Shown here in pieces: positions 16,145 to 24,720 of a DNA stretch of 64,000 nt. This stretch comes from Spinactinospora alkalitolerans. GTDB lineage: Bacteria > Actinomycetota > Actinomycetes > Streptosporangiales > Streptosporangiaceae. The notes under the pieces are model-generated. The model searched no databases, was not told the DNA's origin, and worked only from the letters and a program-made list of their open reading frames with translations. The number at the start of each line of letters is the position of its first letter. Position 1 is the first letter of the stretch. The position numbers and the translations under genes were made by a program. The stretch lies in NCBI RefSeq assembly GCF_013408795.1, contig NZ_JACCCC010000001.1, forward strand, positions 4,588,001 to 4,652,000, read 5' to 3'.

Positions 16145-16861
16145 TCATCCCGAGGTGTCCTCGTCGTTCTCCCGCCTGATCCGATTCCATAGTTCGATCC
16201 GGACATAGGCATAGAAGTGCGGCATCTTTCTGAGGTTCCTCAGCAGTTCGGCCGCAGCGGGCATCCCCGTCTCCAGCACGTCGACGATGTCCGCCGCAAG
16301 ACTGGACGCCCTGCCGGCGAGCTGCCCCACCGGCGCGGTGGCACCCTCGTACAGACGCTCCTCAGCAGCGAGAAACCGATCCAGCCCCGCCGGCTTCCCC
16401 CGCTTGTGCCGAGGCTCCACCTTCGGCCCGTCCCCCCGCGTATACCTCGGCCCCTCCCCCTTGTGCCGCGGCCCGCCCACCGGCTTCGGCGTCTCCTCCC
16501 CGCCTCCGCCGGCACCGTCCGTCGACGTTCGGCCGCTCGTTCCCGATGGGACCGACCCGGCGGAGCCGCCTCCCGCCGCCAGGCGGGCGGCGTAGCCGTC
16601 GGCGTTGTCGGCGAAGCACTCCAGCGCCTTCAGGGCCCTGTCGAGCCGATCCGACGCCGCCCCCGCCCACTGCGCGGCCTCACGCAGCGTCGGATGACCC
16701 CGCAGCGACACCGGAGCCGCATACCTCGCCTGGCCTTGCAGCGCCGCAGCGACCGATGCGATGCGCCGCCGCCTTTCCGCCAGGTCCGCGTTCAACCGCT
16801 CGGCGTCAGCGCCGAGCCGCCGCACGGCCGCGGCGAGTCTCTCCAGTTCCGAGCCTGCCAT
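16145..16861 (-). CDS. Hypothetical protein with ESX-substrate-like N-terminus
   Basis: 238 aa. The first ~95 residues are helical (MAGSELERLAAAVRRLGADA), with WAGAASDRLDRALKALECFA, resembling the helical hairpin region of WXG100/LXG-type secreted proteins. A Gly/Ser/Pro/Lys-rich disordered linker follows (~95-155). The C-terminal ~80 residues are a separate helical domain ending HFYAYVRIELWNRIRRENDE. No signal peptide or membrane span. It lies 5 bases after a WXG100-like gene in an operon headed by an FtsK ATPase, so it may be an exported substrate. No family or activity recognised. Confidence 0.65.
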   Translation of the reverse strand: MAGSELERLAAAVRRLGADAERLNADLAERRRRIASVAAALQGQARYAAPVSLRGHPTLREAAQWAGAASDRLDRALKALECFADNADGYAARLAAGGGSAGSVPSGTSGRTSTDGAGGGGEETPKPVGGPRHKGEGPRYTRGDGPKVEPRHKRGKPAGLDRFLAAEERLYEGATAPVGQLAGRASSLAADIVDVLETGMPAAAELLRNLRKMPHFYAYVRIELWNRIRRENDEDTSG

Positions 16862-16866
16862 CGGGG

Positions 16867-17127
16867 TCAGATCCCGGCCGCATACCTGTTCGCCACCCTC
16901 GCCGCCTGCCGCAGCGCCAGCACCGCCTGCTCAACCTCCTTCTGGGCGGCCTGGAGGGTCGCGATCATCTCCTGGTCGACCTTCTGGGCCGATCCGCCGA
17001 CCGTCGCCGACACCTTGGCCACCTCCCCGGAGAACCGGCCACCGTAGGCAGCCAGTGCGCCCGCCGTCCTATCGGCCTCCGCGGCCAAGGAAGCGACGTG
17101 CGCCTTCAACTGCGACAACTGCGACAT
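16867..17127 (-). CDS. WXG100-like small helical protein
   Basis: 86 aa, almost entirely helical (MSQLSQLKAHVASLAAEADR ... VEQAVLALRQAARVANRYAAGI), with a central GG-containing turn region rather than a clear WXG. Size, composition and position fit the EsxA/B-like helical hairpins that accompany FtsK-type secretion ATPases. The missing Trp-X-Gly leaves membership tentative. ATG chosen over the longer frame because the upstream part is low-quality and a GAAGAAGG sequence precedes it. Four-gene minus-strand operon. Confidence 0.65.
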   Translation of the reverse strand: MSQLSQLKAHVASLAAEADRTAGALAAYGGRFSGEVAKVSATVGGSAQKVDQEMIATLQAAQKEVEQAVLALRQAARVANRYAAGI

Positions 17128-17161
17128 TTCTGCACCCTTCTTCGGAAACCGACAAACTCGA

Positions 17162-17956
17162 TCAGAATCTGACCTCCGAGAGGCACCATCCGCCGTCGTC
17201 CGCCGAGAAGACGAACACGCCCTCCCGCGTCTCCGGCTCACCGGGAACCGTCGCCTCGAAGGCCAGCCGGGCGCCGTCGCCGGATTCGTCCGGTTCTTCG
17301 GCGGCCTCGACGGCGAGCCCCTCCGGGATGTCGACGTCTCCGCGTCCGACGCTGCCGCAGGCGATGCCGGCGAGCATGTCCGCGTCGGCCGTGTTGTAGG
17401 CCTCGACGGCGACGTCCGCGGCTTCCCTGGCCGTGTCGGAACGGAGCGGCTCCGGCGGGGTCAGCCGGCGGATGACGAACACGGCGAGGACGACGACCAC
17501 GGCGATCACGAGCGCGACCGCGGCCAGGAAGGCGGCGGTCCGCAAAGCGCATGTCCGGCGCATGTCGGCGCGGACCCGCGCGTTCCTCGCCGCGGCTCTC
17601 CTGCGCTCCTCGGCGCCGACTTTGCGCGTCAGCTCCTGAAAGGCCCGCTCCGCCTCGTCGAGCGCCGTGGCGACCGCCTCGGTGTCGGTACGCGCCTCAC
17701 CATCGGCGGAGCCGTCGATCTCCAGCCGGTCCGCGAGTCCCAAGGGCCTGAGTTTGAGCTCGGCTCGACGGCACAGCTCACGGCGCCGCTTCTCGGCGCG
17801 GCCGGCGGTGTCTCGCAGTTCGTCGGCCTGCCGGTGAGCCTCGTCGAGCCGCTGCCGATGCGCCGATCGCCGGTCGGTGAGAGTCCGCTCGAGCTCGGCC
17901 TCCGCACCACTGATCCGGGCCGCGGCCGCCAGGTAGGCATCCCATGCCTCGCTCAT
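17162..17956 (-). CDS. Coiled-coil membrane protein of the FtsK cassette
   Basis: 264 aa. Residues ~10-130 form a long charged coiled coil. A single hydrophobic helix (~139-163, FLAAVALVIAVVVVLAVFVI) follows, then a ~100-residue C-terminal domain predicted outside the membrane, with an AYNTADADMLAGIACGSV motif typical of Mce/DUF4878-like lipocalin-type modules (tentative). Its ATG overlaps the FtsK stop (ATGA 17953-17956). It could be the membrane anchor for the soluble ATPase, a role filled by built-in membrane helices in canonical EccC. Confidence 0.75.
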   Translation of the reverse strand: MSEAWDAYLAAAARISGAEAELERTLTDRRSAHRQRLDEAHRQADELRDTAGRAEKRRRELCRRAELKLRPLGLADRLEIDGSADGEARTDTEAVATALDEAERAFQELTRKVGAEERRRAAARNARVRADMRRTCALRTAAFLAAVALVIAVVVVLAVFVIRRLTPPEPLRSDTAREAADVAVEAYNTADADMLAGIACGSVGRGDVDIPEGLAVEAAEEPDESGDGARLAFEATVPGEPETREGVFVFSADDGGWCLSEVRF

Positions 17957-20754
17957 GCGTCCCACGGCTCCGCTGTCAGCGCGCGGACGTCGTCCTCGGT
18001 GATCGGGCCGAACGGGACGATCGTCGTCGGCTCGCCCCCGGTGCGGTCGTGCAGCAGGCCGCGCGGCCCCCGCGGGTTCCACGTGACCAGTGGCCCGAAC
18101 AGGTCCTGGACGTCCCGGCCGCTGATCCGCAGGCCCAGGATTCCGTCGATGGTGTCCTGGGCCTCCAAGCCGACGTGCTCGTTCATCACGCGCACGCTCG
18201 ACCACCACGCCAGCAGGTGGGCGCCGACCGGCGGGCCGTGCTTGAGCAGCGCGTGCAGACCGTCGGCCGGGGTCGCGGCCCCACCGCCCGACAGGTCGAA
18301 CTCCCGCGACAGACGCAGCCGGTCCAGGCCGAGGCCGATGACGTACAGGCTCGACCCTGGAGTCCCGGCTTGGCGCTCCTCCAGCATTCCCGGCAGTTTC
18401 CGCAGGTAGGGATCGACCTTCGTGCGCCCCAGGCGGAGCACGCCCGCGCCGAGGCGGGTCAGCGTGCGCTCCAGGGCGTCGACGCCGAGCGTGTCGGAGG
18501 TTTCCGCGGGCAGCAGGTCGAGGACGACGAACTCGCAGTCTCGCGCGGGGTGCTGCAGTGCCAGACTCACAGCGGCGGCCTGCACGGCCCCGACCGCCTG
18601 GTTCCCGCCGCCGTTCGCGGCCCCCGAGTAGCGCGAGTCCCCCGCGCCGACGACGGCGAGGTGCCTGCCGTGGTCATCGGTGAGGGCGAAGCCCACCGCG
18701 GGAACCCCGACGTCGATCGCCGTGCCGAGCAGCGCGACGCGCGCGGCCCGGCCCGCCCGTTGCCGGCCGCGTAGTTCGTGGAGGCGGCCGACCGCGCCCG
18801 ATATCCGCTGGGCGGCCGACCCGTCGAAGAGGACCGGGACGGCAACGGAGTCGCCGACCCGGGCACAGACTCGCTCGCGTAGGCTCCGCAGCCTGGCCTC
18901 GTCCGCCCAGGCCACCGTCGCCCGCCGGTTGGCCTCGGCGGAGCCGGATTCCAGGTTCACCACCGCTTCACCGCGGTAGCGCAGCCTGGACGCCTCCGTA
19001 TTCTCCTGGTCGAGCACGGCCCGGGACTCCGATGGGGAGTTCTTCAGGGCCAGCCTGACGGGGAACTGCGCGAAGATCCCGTCCTGCTTCGCGAGCATCG
19101 AGATGATACCGGACAGGGTCTGGGACGCCAGCACGAGGTGCATGCCGTAGGCGCGCCCCTTCCTGGCCAGCCGTTCGAGGTCGGCGAGAGCACGCTCGGT
19201 GATTTCGTCGTCGGCTTCGAACAGCACCTGGAACTCGTCGATGACCGTCACGATCCGCGGCAGCACGTGCGACGGGTCGGCCCGCCGGTACTTGAGGAGG
19301 TCGTCGCCGTAGGAGCGGATGAGAGCGGCCCGGCGGTCGAACTCCTCGACCAGATGGGCGAGCACGGCCGCACCGTACTCGCGGTCGCTGTTCAACCCGA
19401 CGGTCCTGGCGTGCGGGAGCCATGACCGGCTGCCCGGGCGCGGGCCGAGCGGCTCGAGCGTGATGCCCTCCTTGAAGTCCAGCAGGTGCATCTCCAGCTC
19501 GGCCGGGGCGTAGCGCATGGCAAGGCTGTGCACCAGCACCATCAGCAGGTTGGACTTCCCCTGCCCGACGGCCCCGGAGACCAGGATGTTGTGCCGCTGC
19601 TCCCGGTCGTCGCCGAGGACGATCTCAATCGGTTCGTGGCCTTCCCGGCCGATGGTCGCCACCAGCCGCTCGGCCGACGAGTCGGACATCAGCGGCAGCC
19701 GGGGCTGCAGCTCGAGGAAGTCGATGTGCGGTGCCTCCGCGGCCTTGGCGCGCTCGGCGATGCGTGTCACGGCGGGCGCGAGATCGGCGGCGGGCGGCGG
19801 CTGGATCGTCCATCCCGGCAGCCATCCGGGCTCGAACCGTCCAGACGTGGCCGCGACCACGTTGCCGAGCTCGACCAGCGTGTCGGACTGGTCGTCGACC
19901 GTGCCCCCGCACCGCATCCGGGGGTCGTACTGCAGGATGGTGCTGATCCCGCAGGCCGGGCCTTGGCGCATGATGCTCACCAGGCTGCGGACGGCGTCTT
20001 CGGAGAAGCCCTGCGGGTAGTCGCACACGACGAGCAGCTGGTAACCGCCGACGGGCTGGCCCGTCTGCCGCCGGAGTTCCCCCAGTGTCGTACGGCGCCC
20101 TTGAAACGTGTCCACCGTCTGCCGGATGTCGTCGACCAGTGCCGCGAGCGACTGCTCGATGTCGGTCCCCGTCCCCGCCGGGCGCGGCAGCAGATCCTCG
20201 TTCACCTTGGCCAGCGGCGCGAAGGCCGAGGTCACCGCGCGCAGCCCGGGATCGATACCGCGGATCGCGACCTGGCCGGGTCCGCTGCGCTCCAGGGCTT
20301 GGCGGACGACGGATCGGACGAGGCCGCCGACGTCGTCGTCCCATGCGCCCGCGATCACCAGGTTGCCGTGGTCGAGCAGCGGCACCGGCGCGGGCACGCG
20401 CACGCTCTGGTCCGCTCGGCCGCCGGCGCCCGCATGAGTGGCGATCCCGAGCCCGACGTATTCGGCGGCGTCCAGCAGACCGGCCGGCGCGGACGGTTCC
20501 GGCAGCAGTTCCTCCGCGGCGTTCTGAGCCGCGGTCCGCGCCCGCGCGAACTCGGCCGCCATCCGCTCCCGGGTCGCGGCCTCGTCGCGCGCGTGCCGCC
20601 GTTCGGAATCGGCCACGCGTGACTCCCGCTGCCGCTGCGCCCCTCGGGTCAGCGAGTCGGCGGCGTCACGCAGGCCGGCCGCCTTCTCGGCGAACTCCGC
20701 GACCGCACGGAGCAGCGCCGCGGGAGTCCTGGTTGGGTCCTCGCCCGACGGCAT
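17953..20754 (-). CDS. FtsK/SpoIIIE-type ATPase with three modules and coiled-coil N-terminus
   Basis: 933 aa from ATG 20754 (AGGGGGAGC upstream; the frame is open further but non-coding in character). Residues 1-90 are a coiled coil. A degenerate ATPase-like module spans ~100-330 and lacks Walker A. The central module carries Walker A GAVGQGKS (394-401), Walker B VTVIDEF (~502-508) and LASQTLSG. A C-terminal degenerate module covers ~690-930. Three RecA-like modules recall EccC of type VII secretion, but no membrane helix is present and the active module is the middle one. DNA translocase and protein-export roles are both possible. Confidence 0.85.
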   Translation of the reverse strand: MPSGEDPTRTPAALLRAVAEFAEKAAGLRDAADSLTRGAQRQRESRVADSERRHARDEAATRERMAAEFARARTAAQNAAEELLPEPSAPAGLLDAAEYVGLGIATHAGAGGRADQSVRVPAPVPLLDHGNLVIAGAWDDDVGGLVRSVVRQALERSGPGQVAIRGIDPGLRAVTSAFAPLAKVNEDLLPRPAGTGTDIEQSLAALVDDIRQTVDTFQGRRTTLGELRRQTGQPVGGYQLLVVCDYPQGFSEDAVRSLVSIMRQGPACGISTILQYDPRMRCGGTVDDQSDTLVELGNVVAATSGRFEPGWLPGWTIQPPPAADLAPAVTRIAERAKAAEAPHIDFLELQPRLPLMSDSSAERLVATIGREGHEPIEIVLGDDREQRHNILVSGAVGQGKSNLLMVLVHSLAMRYAPAELEMHLLDFKEGITLEPLGPRPGSRSWLPHARTVGLNSDREYGAAVLAHLVEEFDRRAALIRSYGDDLLKYRRADPSHVLPRIVTVIDEFQVLFEADDEITERALADLERLARKGRAYGMHLVLASQTLSGIISMLAKQDGIFAQFPVRLALKNSPSESRAVLDQENTEASRLRYRGEAVVNLESGSAEANRRATVAWADEARLRSLRERVCARVGDSVAVPVLFDGSAAQRISGAVGRLHELRGRQRAGRAARVALLGTAIDVGVPAVGFALTDDHGRHLAVVGAGDSRYSGAANGGGNQAVGAVQAAAVSLALQHPARDCEFVVLDLLPAETSDTLGVDALERTLTRLGAGVLRLGRTKVDPYLRKLPGMLEERQAGTPGSSLYVIGLGLDRLRLSREFDLSGGGAATPADGLHALLKHGPPVGAHLLAWWSSVRVMNEHVGLEAQDTIDGILGLRISGRDVQDLFGPLVTWNPRGPRGLLHDRTGGEPTTIVPFGPITEDDVRALTAEPWDA

Positions 20755-21437
20755 GCTCCCCCTACACGGGAAAAACGGAAAAGGCCGCAGCCCTGGACGG
20801 CGGTGGAGACGGTCTCCGAATACCCGGCCCTTTGATCGGCCACGCCCGATCGCAACGCCATGGCCACTTCTTTTCCAAATCCGGATTTTCAGCATCTTAG
20901 CCGGGGCCATCGGCGCTCACAAGCCGGATTTACCCGGGAATTCCTGCGCACACCGGTGACGCGCCGATCCGTCCCCACCCTCCCCGTGCTTCCCACCGCG
21001 CTCCGGTTTTTGCGAGCCGTTGATCCGATGGGTATTCGGCTGCACCGTGCGTCCATTGCGGGACGAGGGCGGAGCGCACCGGACCGGGTCGGACCGCGGT
21101 GCCGCGGATACGGCGGATCTTCGGCATCGAGCTCCACCTGGAATGGAAGCCGCCCAACGGTCCGTTCTTCATCGGAAAGTCCGGACGTGGCCGGGTTGCC
21201 TCTCACCGAACTCTGACCGCTGCGTTCGCGGGTCGGGGTGGATTCTCAAGGCTCGGACCCGCCATGCCGCCGGCGCTACGCGCACTGCGACAGCCAACCC
21301 CCTGTGCGGACCCGATCGTCGAACATCAGTCAGCCCGCCTCACATGTTCTCAGCGGAGCAGCGGCTCAGAACACCGGCCGTAACGGCGAACCGCAGCCGG
21401 TCTTGACACCGCTCCCCGTCGCCGCCGACACCAACGC
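20755..21437. other. Gene-free region upstream of the FtsK cassette
   Basis: About 680 bases without a convincing gene. It should hold the promoter of the minus-strand FtsK operon; an A/T-richer patch around 20860-20900 is the most promoter-like part. A repeat copy occupies 21214-21333. A short frame at 21099-21213 (MPRIRRIFGIELHLEWKPPN and on) reads like coding sequence and runs into the repeat, but lacks a ribosome site. Confidence 0.4.
21214..21333 (+). repeat. Three-copy intergenic repeat, copy A
   Basis: Begins GACCGCTGCGTTCGCGGG and ends CGATCGTCGAACATCAGTCAG-like. It aligns end to end with 27902-28023 (same orientation) and the reverse complement of 56521-56639, at roughly 75-80 percent identity by eye. 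The most constant parts are GTTCGCGGG, GCCGCCGGCG and CCCCCTGTGCG. A small hairpin (GCGCAC...GTGCG) recurs in all copies. Confidence 0.75.
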
Positions 21438-21463
21438 AAAAAGCCAGGCTCCCGGCCTGGCTT
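21438..21463 (-). terminator. tRNA-Asn terminator
   Basis: On the minus strand AAGCCAGGC, loop CGGGA, GCCTGGCTT, then a T-run, starting 6 bases past the tRNA 3' end. Classic intrinsic terminator with a 9-bp stem. Confidence 0.85.
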
Positions 21464-21469
21464 TAAAAG

Positions 21470-21542
21470 CTCCCGCGATTGGACTCGAACCAATAACCTG
21501 CCGGTTAACAGCCGGCTGCTCTGCCGATTGAGCTACGCGGGA
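21470..21542 (-). tRNA. tRNA-Asn (GTT)
   Basis: 73 nt on the minus strand. Acceptor arms TCCCGCG/CGCGGGA, D-arm GCTCAATCGGCAGAGC, anticodon arm GCCGGCTGTTAACCGGC with anticodon GTT (21507-21509), and T-arm ATTGGTTCGAGTCCAAT. The discriminator base is G and CCA is not encoded. No attachment-site duplication is seen beside it. Confidence 0.97.
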
Positions 21543-21753
21543 TCGCGTTCGTCGCCGCCTTCGTCGGGGTGCTCCCTCGGCGACAACACACAGACTAGCG
21601 CATCCGGCGGGGTGCTCGTGACGGATTTCCGGTCGCCGAGCGCGTCGCGGGTCCGGCCGCGGCACCGGACTCCACGCGGGCGAAACCCGCCCCGGCCGGG
21701 ACCGACCCGGTAACGTTTGGTCCCGTAACGACCTTCGACGTCGAGAGGACCAC

Positions 21754-22065
21754 ATGCGCTACCGGATCACCTTCGTCGCCGGACTCGCCGTCGGTTACGT
21801 ACTCGGGGCCAAGGCCGGCAGGACCCGTTACGAGCAGATCACCCGCACCGCCCGCCGGATCGCCGAGAGCCCCGCCGTGCAGGAGACCGCCGGCCTGGTC
21901 GGCGCACAGGTGAGCAACGCGGGCCGGACCGCCTACGGCAGGGTCGCCGAGCGGCTGCCGGTGACGTCGCTGCGGGACTTCCTGGCCCGGCCGAGCGAGG
22001 AGGAGGCCGAGGCCGTACGCCGGTCCGAGATCGACGGCGCCCCGATGGGCGACACCCACCGCTGA
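21754..22065 (+). CDS. YtxH-like small membrane-associated protein
   Basis: 103 aa. The N-terminal hydrophobic helix with glycine zipper (MRYRITFVAGLAVGYVLGAK), then AGRTRYEQITRTARRIAESP and an amphipathic helical tail, are as in actinobacterial YtxH-domain proteins. Function unknown; probably an envelope stress or shape-related small protein. Preceded by GAGAGGACC. Confidence 0.8.
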   Translation: MRYRITFVAGLAVGYVLGAKAGRTRYEQITRTARRIAESPAVQETAGLVGAQVSNAGRTAYGRVAERLPVTSLRDFLARPSEEEAEAVRRSEIDGAPMGDTHR

Positions 22066-22100
22066 TCCGCGCACGCGCCTGCGCGCGCTAGCGTGGCCGC

Positions 22101-22586
22101 ATGGGATGGTTGCGCCGGAACCGGCTGCCCGATGACGTCCGCGCCCGGCTGGGGCGCGGCGAGCGCGTGCTCGCCCACGCGGCCTCCCCGAGCGGCCCCC
22201 TCGTCGCCACCGACCGCGCGCTGCACCTGCCCGACGGGCACGCCGCACCGTGGGAACGGGTGGACCGGGCACGCTGGTCCGAGGAGGGACTGGTCTTCAC
22301 CGAGGAGGGCTTCGGCGAACGGACGTACGCGATGGCCGAGCCCGGCTCGCTGGCCGAGGTCGTCTTCGAGCGCGTGACCGCCACGATCGTGGTCAGTCGG
22401 CACGTCCCGCTCGCCGAGGGCGACGACGGTCCCCGCGGCGTCCGGCTGGTGGCGCGCCGCCCGCCCGGCGGCGCCGACATCACCTGGCACCTCCGCTTCG
22501 ACGAGGGCGTCGACCCCGGCGACCCCGACGTGCGCGCCCGCAGCGCCGCGGCCCTGGCCGACCTCAGGGAGCAGATGGGCATCTAG
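22101..22586 (+). CDS. Conserved actinobacterial hypothetical protein
   Basis: 161 aa, soluble. Starts MGWLRRNRLPDDVRARLGRG, continues with a PH-like beta-rich middle (PLVATDRALHLPDG; WERVDRARWSEEGLVFTE) and ends in a helix (ARSAAALADLREQMGI). The first half resembles bacterial PH-domain proteins that turn up beside housekeeping genes in actinobacteria. No enzymatic motif. 35 bases downstream of the YtxH-like gene on the same strand. Confidence 0.75.
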   Translation: MGWLRRNRLPDDVRARLGRGERVLAHAASPSGPLVATDRALHLPDGHAAPWERVDRARWSEEGLVFTEEGFGERTYAMAEPGSLAEVVFERVTATIVVSRHVPLAEGDDGPRGVRLVARRPPGGADITWHLRFDEGVDPGDPDVRARSAAALADLREQMGI

Positions 22587-22702
22587 GCACCGTCTCTCGT
22601 CGGTCCCGGCCCTGCGGGTTCTGGACCCGCGGCTTCAGCGCCTGAAGGGCCGGATCGGCGTACCTGACGGAAGGTGTCAGGTACGGCTCGCATACTGGCC
22701 GC

Positions 22703-23167
22703 ATGACGACATGGCAGCAGTTCGCAGCGGAGGCGCCCGAGCTCGCCGAGGGCGTACGGGCGCGACTCGCAGCGACGGAGCACCACGTACTGGCCACCCT
22801 GCGCAAGGACGGATCGCCCCGGGTCAGCGGGACCGAGGCGGCCTTTCACGGGCTCGATCTGACGATCGGCTCGATGCCCGGCGCGGTCAAGGCCCGCGAC
22901 CTGCAGCGCGACCCGCGGTTCGCGCTGCACGCCAACCCCGGTGCCCCCTCGTCCATGGCCGACGGCGACGCCAAGGTGTCCGGCCGGGCCGTCGAGGTGG
23001 AGGGCGAGGGGAAGGAGGGCTACCGCGATCCCGGGCAGCCGCCCGGCGACTTCCACCTGTTCCGGCTGCTGCTCGACGACGCCGTGCTGACCTCGGTCGA
23101 GAACGACCGGCTCGTGGTCCGGATGTGGCGGCCGGGCGAGGGCGTGCGCCGGGTGGAGCGGACGTAG
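22703..23167 (+). CDS. PNPOx/flavin-reductase-like split beta-barrel protein
   Basis: 154 aa. VLATLRKDGSPRVSGTEAAF and the later GDAKVSGRAVEVEG match the pyridoxamine-5'-phosphate oxidase-like FMN/F420-binding fold. Actinobacterial members of this size are usually F420- or FMN-dependent reductases or haem-binding proteins; substrate unknown. Probable own promoter in the 116-base gap upstream. Confidence 0.85.
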   Translation: MTTWQQFAAEAPELAEGVRARLAATEHHVLATLRKDGSPRVSGTEAAFHGLDLTIGSMPGAVKARDLQRDPRFALHANPGAPSSMADGDAKVSGRAVEVEGEGKEGYRDPGQPPGDFHLFRLLLDDAVLTSVENDRLVVRMWRPGEGVRRVERT

Positions 23168-23235
23168 GGCGGAGGAGACGGGGAACGCGGGGGCGGCGGT
23201 GGACGGGGACGGGCCCGCCGCCGGGGCGCTCGGGC

Positions 23236-24588
23236 TCACCCCGCCAGGGACTCGTCCATCGCCGCCACCAGCTCGCCGCGCGGGTCCATGTCCAGATTCC
23301 ACAGCACCAGGCCGCGCAGGCCCTTGTCGAGGACGTAGTCGCCCTTCATCGCGACGATCTCGGGGGTGTCGTAGGTCCACCACTCGTCGCCGTCGTAGAT
23401 CCAGTAGGCGCCGTTGACCGGGTCGAAGAACCGCTGGCCGTCCCGCTCTTCGAGGACGGCGTAGGCGTCGGTGCCCTCCCCGTAGTCGCCCTCGGCCGCC
23501 CCCTGCGCCTGGGCGTAGCGGCCGAAGCCGGTCGGCTGCACGCCGCGCCAGCCCCGGCCGTAGCCGGGGAAGCCCAGCACCAGCTTGTCCGCCGGCAGCC
23601 CGTGGTCGAGGTAGGTGCGCACGGCCAGGTCCGCGCTGGTGTCGTCGGACGCGCCTTCGGGGGCGTAGAGCTGGGAGTGGTGGTCGGTGGTCTCGCTCCA
23701 CGAGCCGGCGAAGTCGTAGCCCTGCACGGTGGCGAAGTCCAGGGAGTCGAAGATCTCCGGTTCGTAGCCGTCGCGCATGATCTCCTCGTCGTGCGACAGC
23801 GAGGCCGACAGCGTGTACTCCTCGCCGGTCTCCTCCCCCAGCGCGTCCAGTTGGCGCCGGAACTCCTGCACCAGCAGGGTGAAGTTGCGCCCGTCCTCGG
23901 GGCGCTCCACGTTGTCGGGGTGGCCGCTGCCGCCGGGCCACTCCCAGTCCAGGTCGATGCCGTCGAAGATCCCCTCGGCCACGCCGTCGCCGCCCTGCGG
24001 CTCGCCCTCGAACCGGGGCAGGTCGCCGCGCAGCCACAGGTCGACGCAGGAGGCCGCGAACCGCTCGCGCGACTCCTCGGTCGCCGCGGCGTCGGAGAAG
24101 TACCTCGACCAGTTCCAGCCGCCCAGCGAGATGCTCGCGGCGAGGTCCGGGTACTTGTCCTGGAGCTCGCGCAACTGGTTCAGACTGCCGGCGAGCGGCT
24201 GCCGGTAGGTGTCGGCCTCGCCGTCGACGCTGTCGGCGGCGTCGTAGCGGCGCTGGTAGATCTCCCAGGGCTGGTTGGCGTCCTCGGGGATGTGGCACAG
24301 CCCCTCGGAGCTGACGTCGCCGAACGCCCACAGGATCCGGTCCAGCCGCTCGGCGGCGCCGCTGTCGTCGACGTCCTTGATCGTGTACCCGCGGTTGGCG
24401 GTGTTCCAGTCGGCGAAGTAGGCCATCCGCTGCGTACCGCCGCCGGACCCGACGGTGCGGTCGGCCATGACCGTGAACGCGCTGAAGAACAGGGCGCCGA
24501 GGACCACGGCCACGACGATCCCCAGGAGTGCGCTGGTGCGCCTGGCCCCGGCCTCCGGAGTGCGGCGCCGGTCATGCGTGGGCATCAC
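23236..24588 (-). CDS. Membrane-anchored GH18 chitinase-like glycosidase
   Basis: 450 aa (GTG 24588 or ATG 24585). A cytoplasmic basic N-terminus and one hydrophobic helix (LLGIVVAVVLGALFFSAF) act as signal or anchor. The GH18 barrel follows with SISLGGWNWS and the catalytic DGIDLDWEWP, whose last acidic residue is the proton donor. FATVQGYDFAGSW and YWIYDGDEWWTYD line the groove. No chitin-binding module is seen. It probably hydrolyses chitin or GlcNAc polymers outside the cell; endo-GlcNAcase activity is the alternative. It stands alone, with no GGTCTAGACC-type DasR site in the 130 bases upstream. Confidence 0.9.
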   Translation of the reverse strand: MMPTHDRRRTPEAGARRTSALLGIVVAVVLGALFFSAFTVMADRTVGSGGGTQRMAYFADWNTANRGYTIKDVDDSGAAERLDRILWAFGDVSSEGLCHIPEDANQPWEIYQRRYDAADSVDGEADTYRQPLAGSLNQLRELQDKYPDLAASISLGGWNWSRYFSDAAATEESRERFAASCVDLWLRGDLPRFEGEPQGGDGVAEGIFDGIDLDWEWPGGSGHPDNVERPEDGRNFTLLVQEFRRQLDALGEETGEEYTLSASLSHDEEIMRDGYEPEIFDSLDFATVQGYDFAGSWSETTDHHSQLYAPEGASDDTSADLAVRTYLDHGLPADKLVLGFPGYGRGWRGVQPTGFGRYAQAQGAAEGDYGEGTDAYAVLEERDGQRFFDPVNGAYWIYDGDEWWTYDTPEIVAMKGDYVLDKGLRGLVLWNLDMDPRGELVAAMDESLAG

Positions 24589-24720
24589 CTCAAAAGGTAG
24601 CCCGAAGACCGGGGTGAACGCACGGACTTCCGGGCGCCGGTCGGTCCGGGCCGACAGTGGTCAGCGTGGAACTTCGATCATGTCCGCCGCGTTCGGCCCC
24701 CCCGTCGGCGCCGCCCGCCG

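Noticed and set aside
20930-21216. Short open frames on both strands, including MPRIRRIFGIELHLEWKPPN on plus
   Set aside because: No ribosome site and no family. The plus-strand frame runs into repeat copy A; at most a remnant.
21470-21542. tRNA-Asn as the attachment site of the 2.6-10.9 kb element
   Set aside because: It is more than 10 kb from the element and shows no duplicated 3' end.
22600-22690. GC-rich symmetrical stretch resembling a tRNA
   Set aside because: Arms do not fit cloverleaf spacing; probably the terminator/promoter region between two genes.
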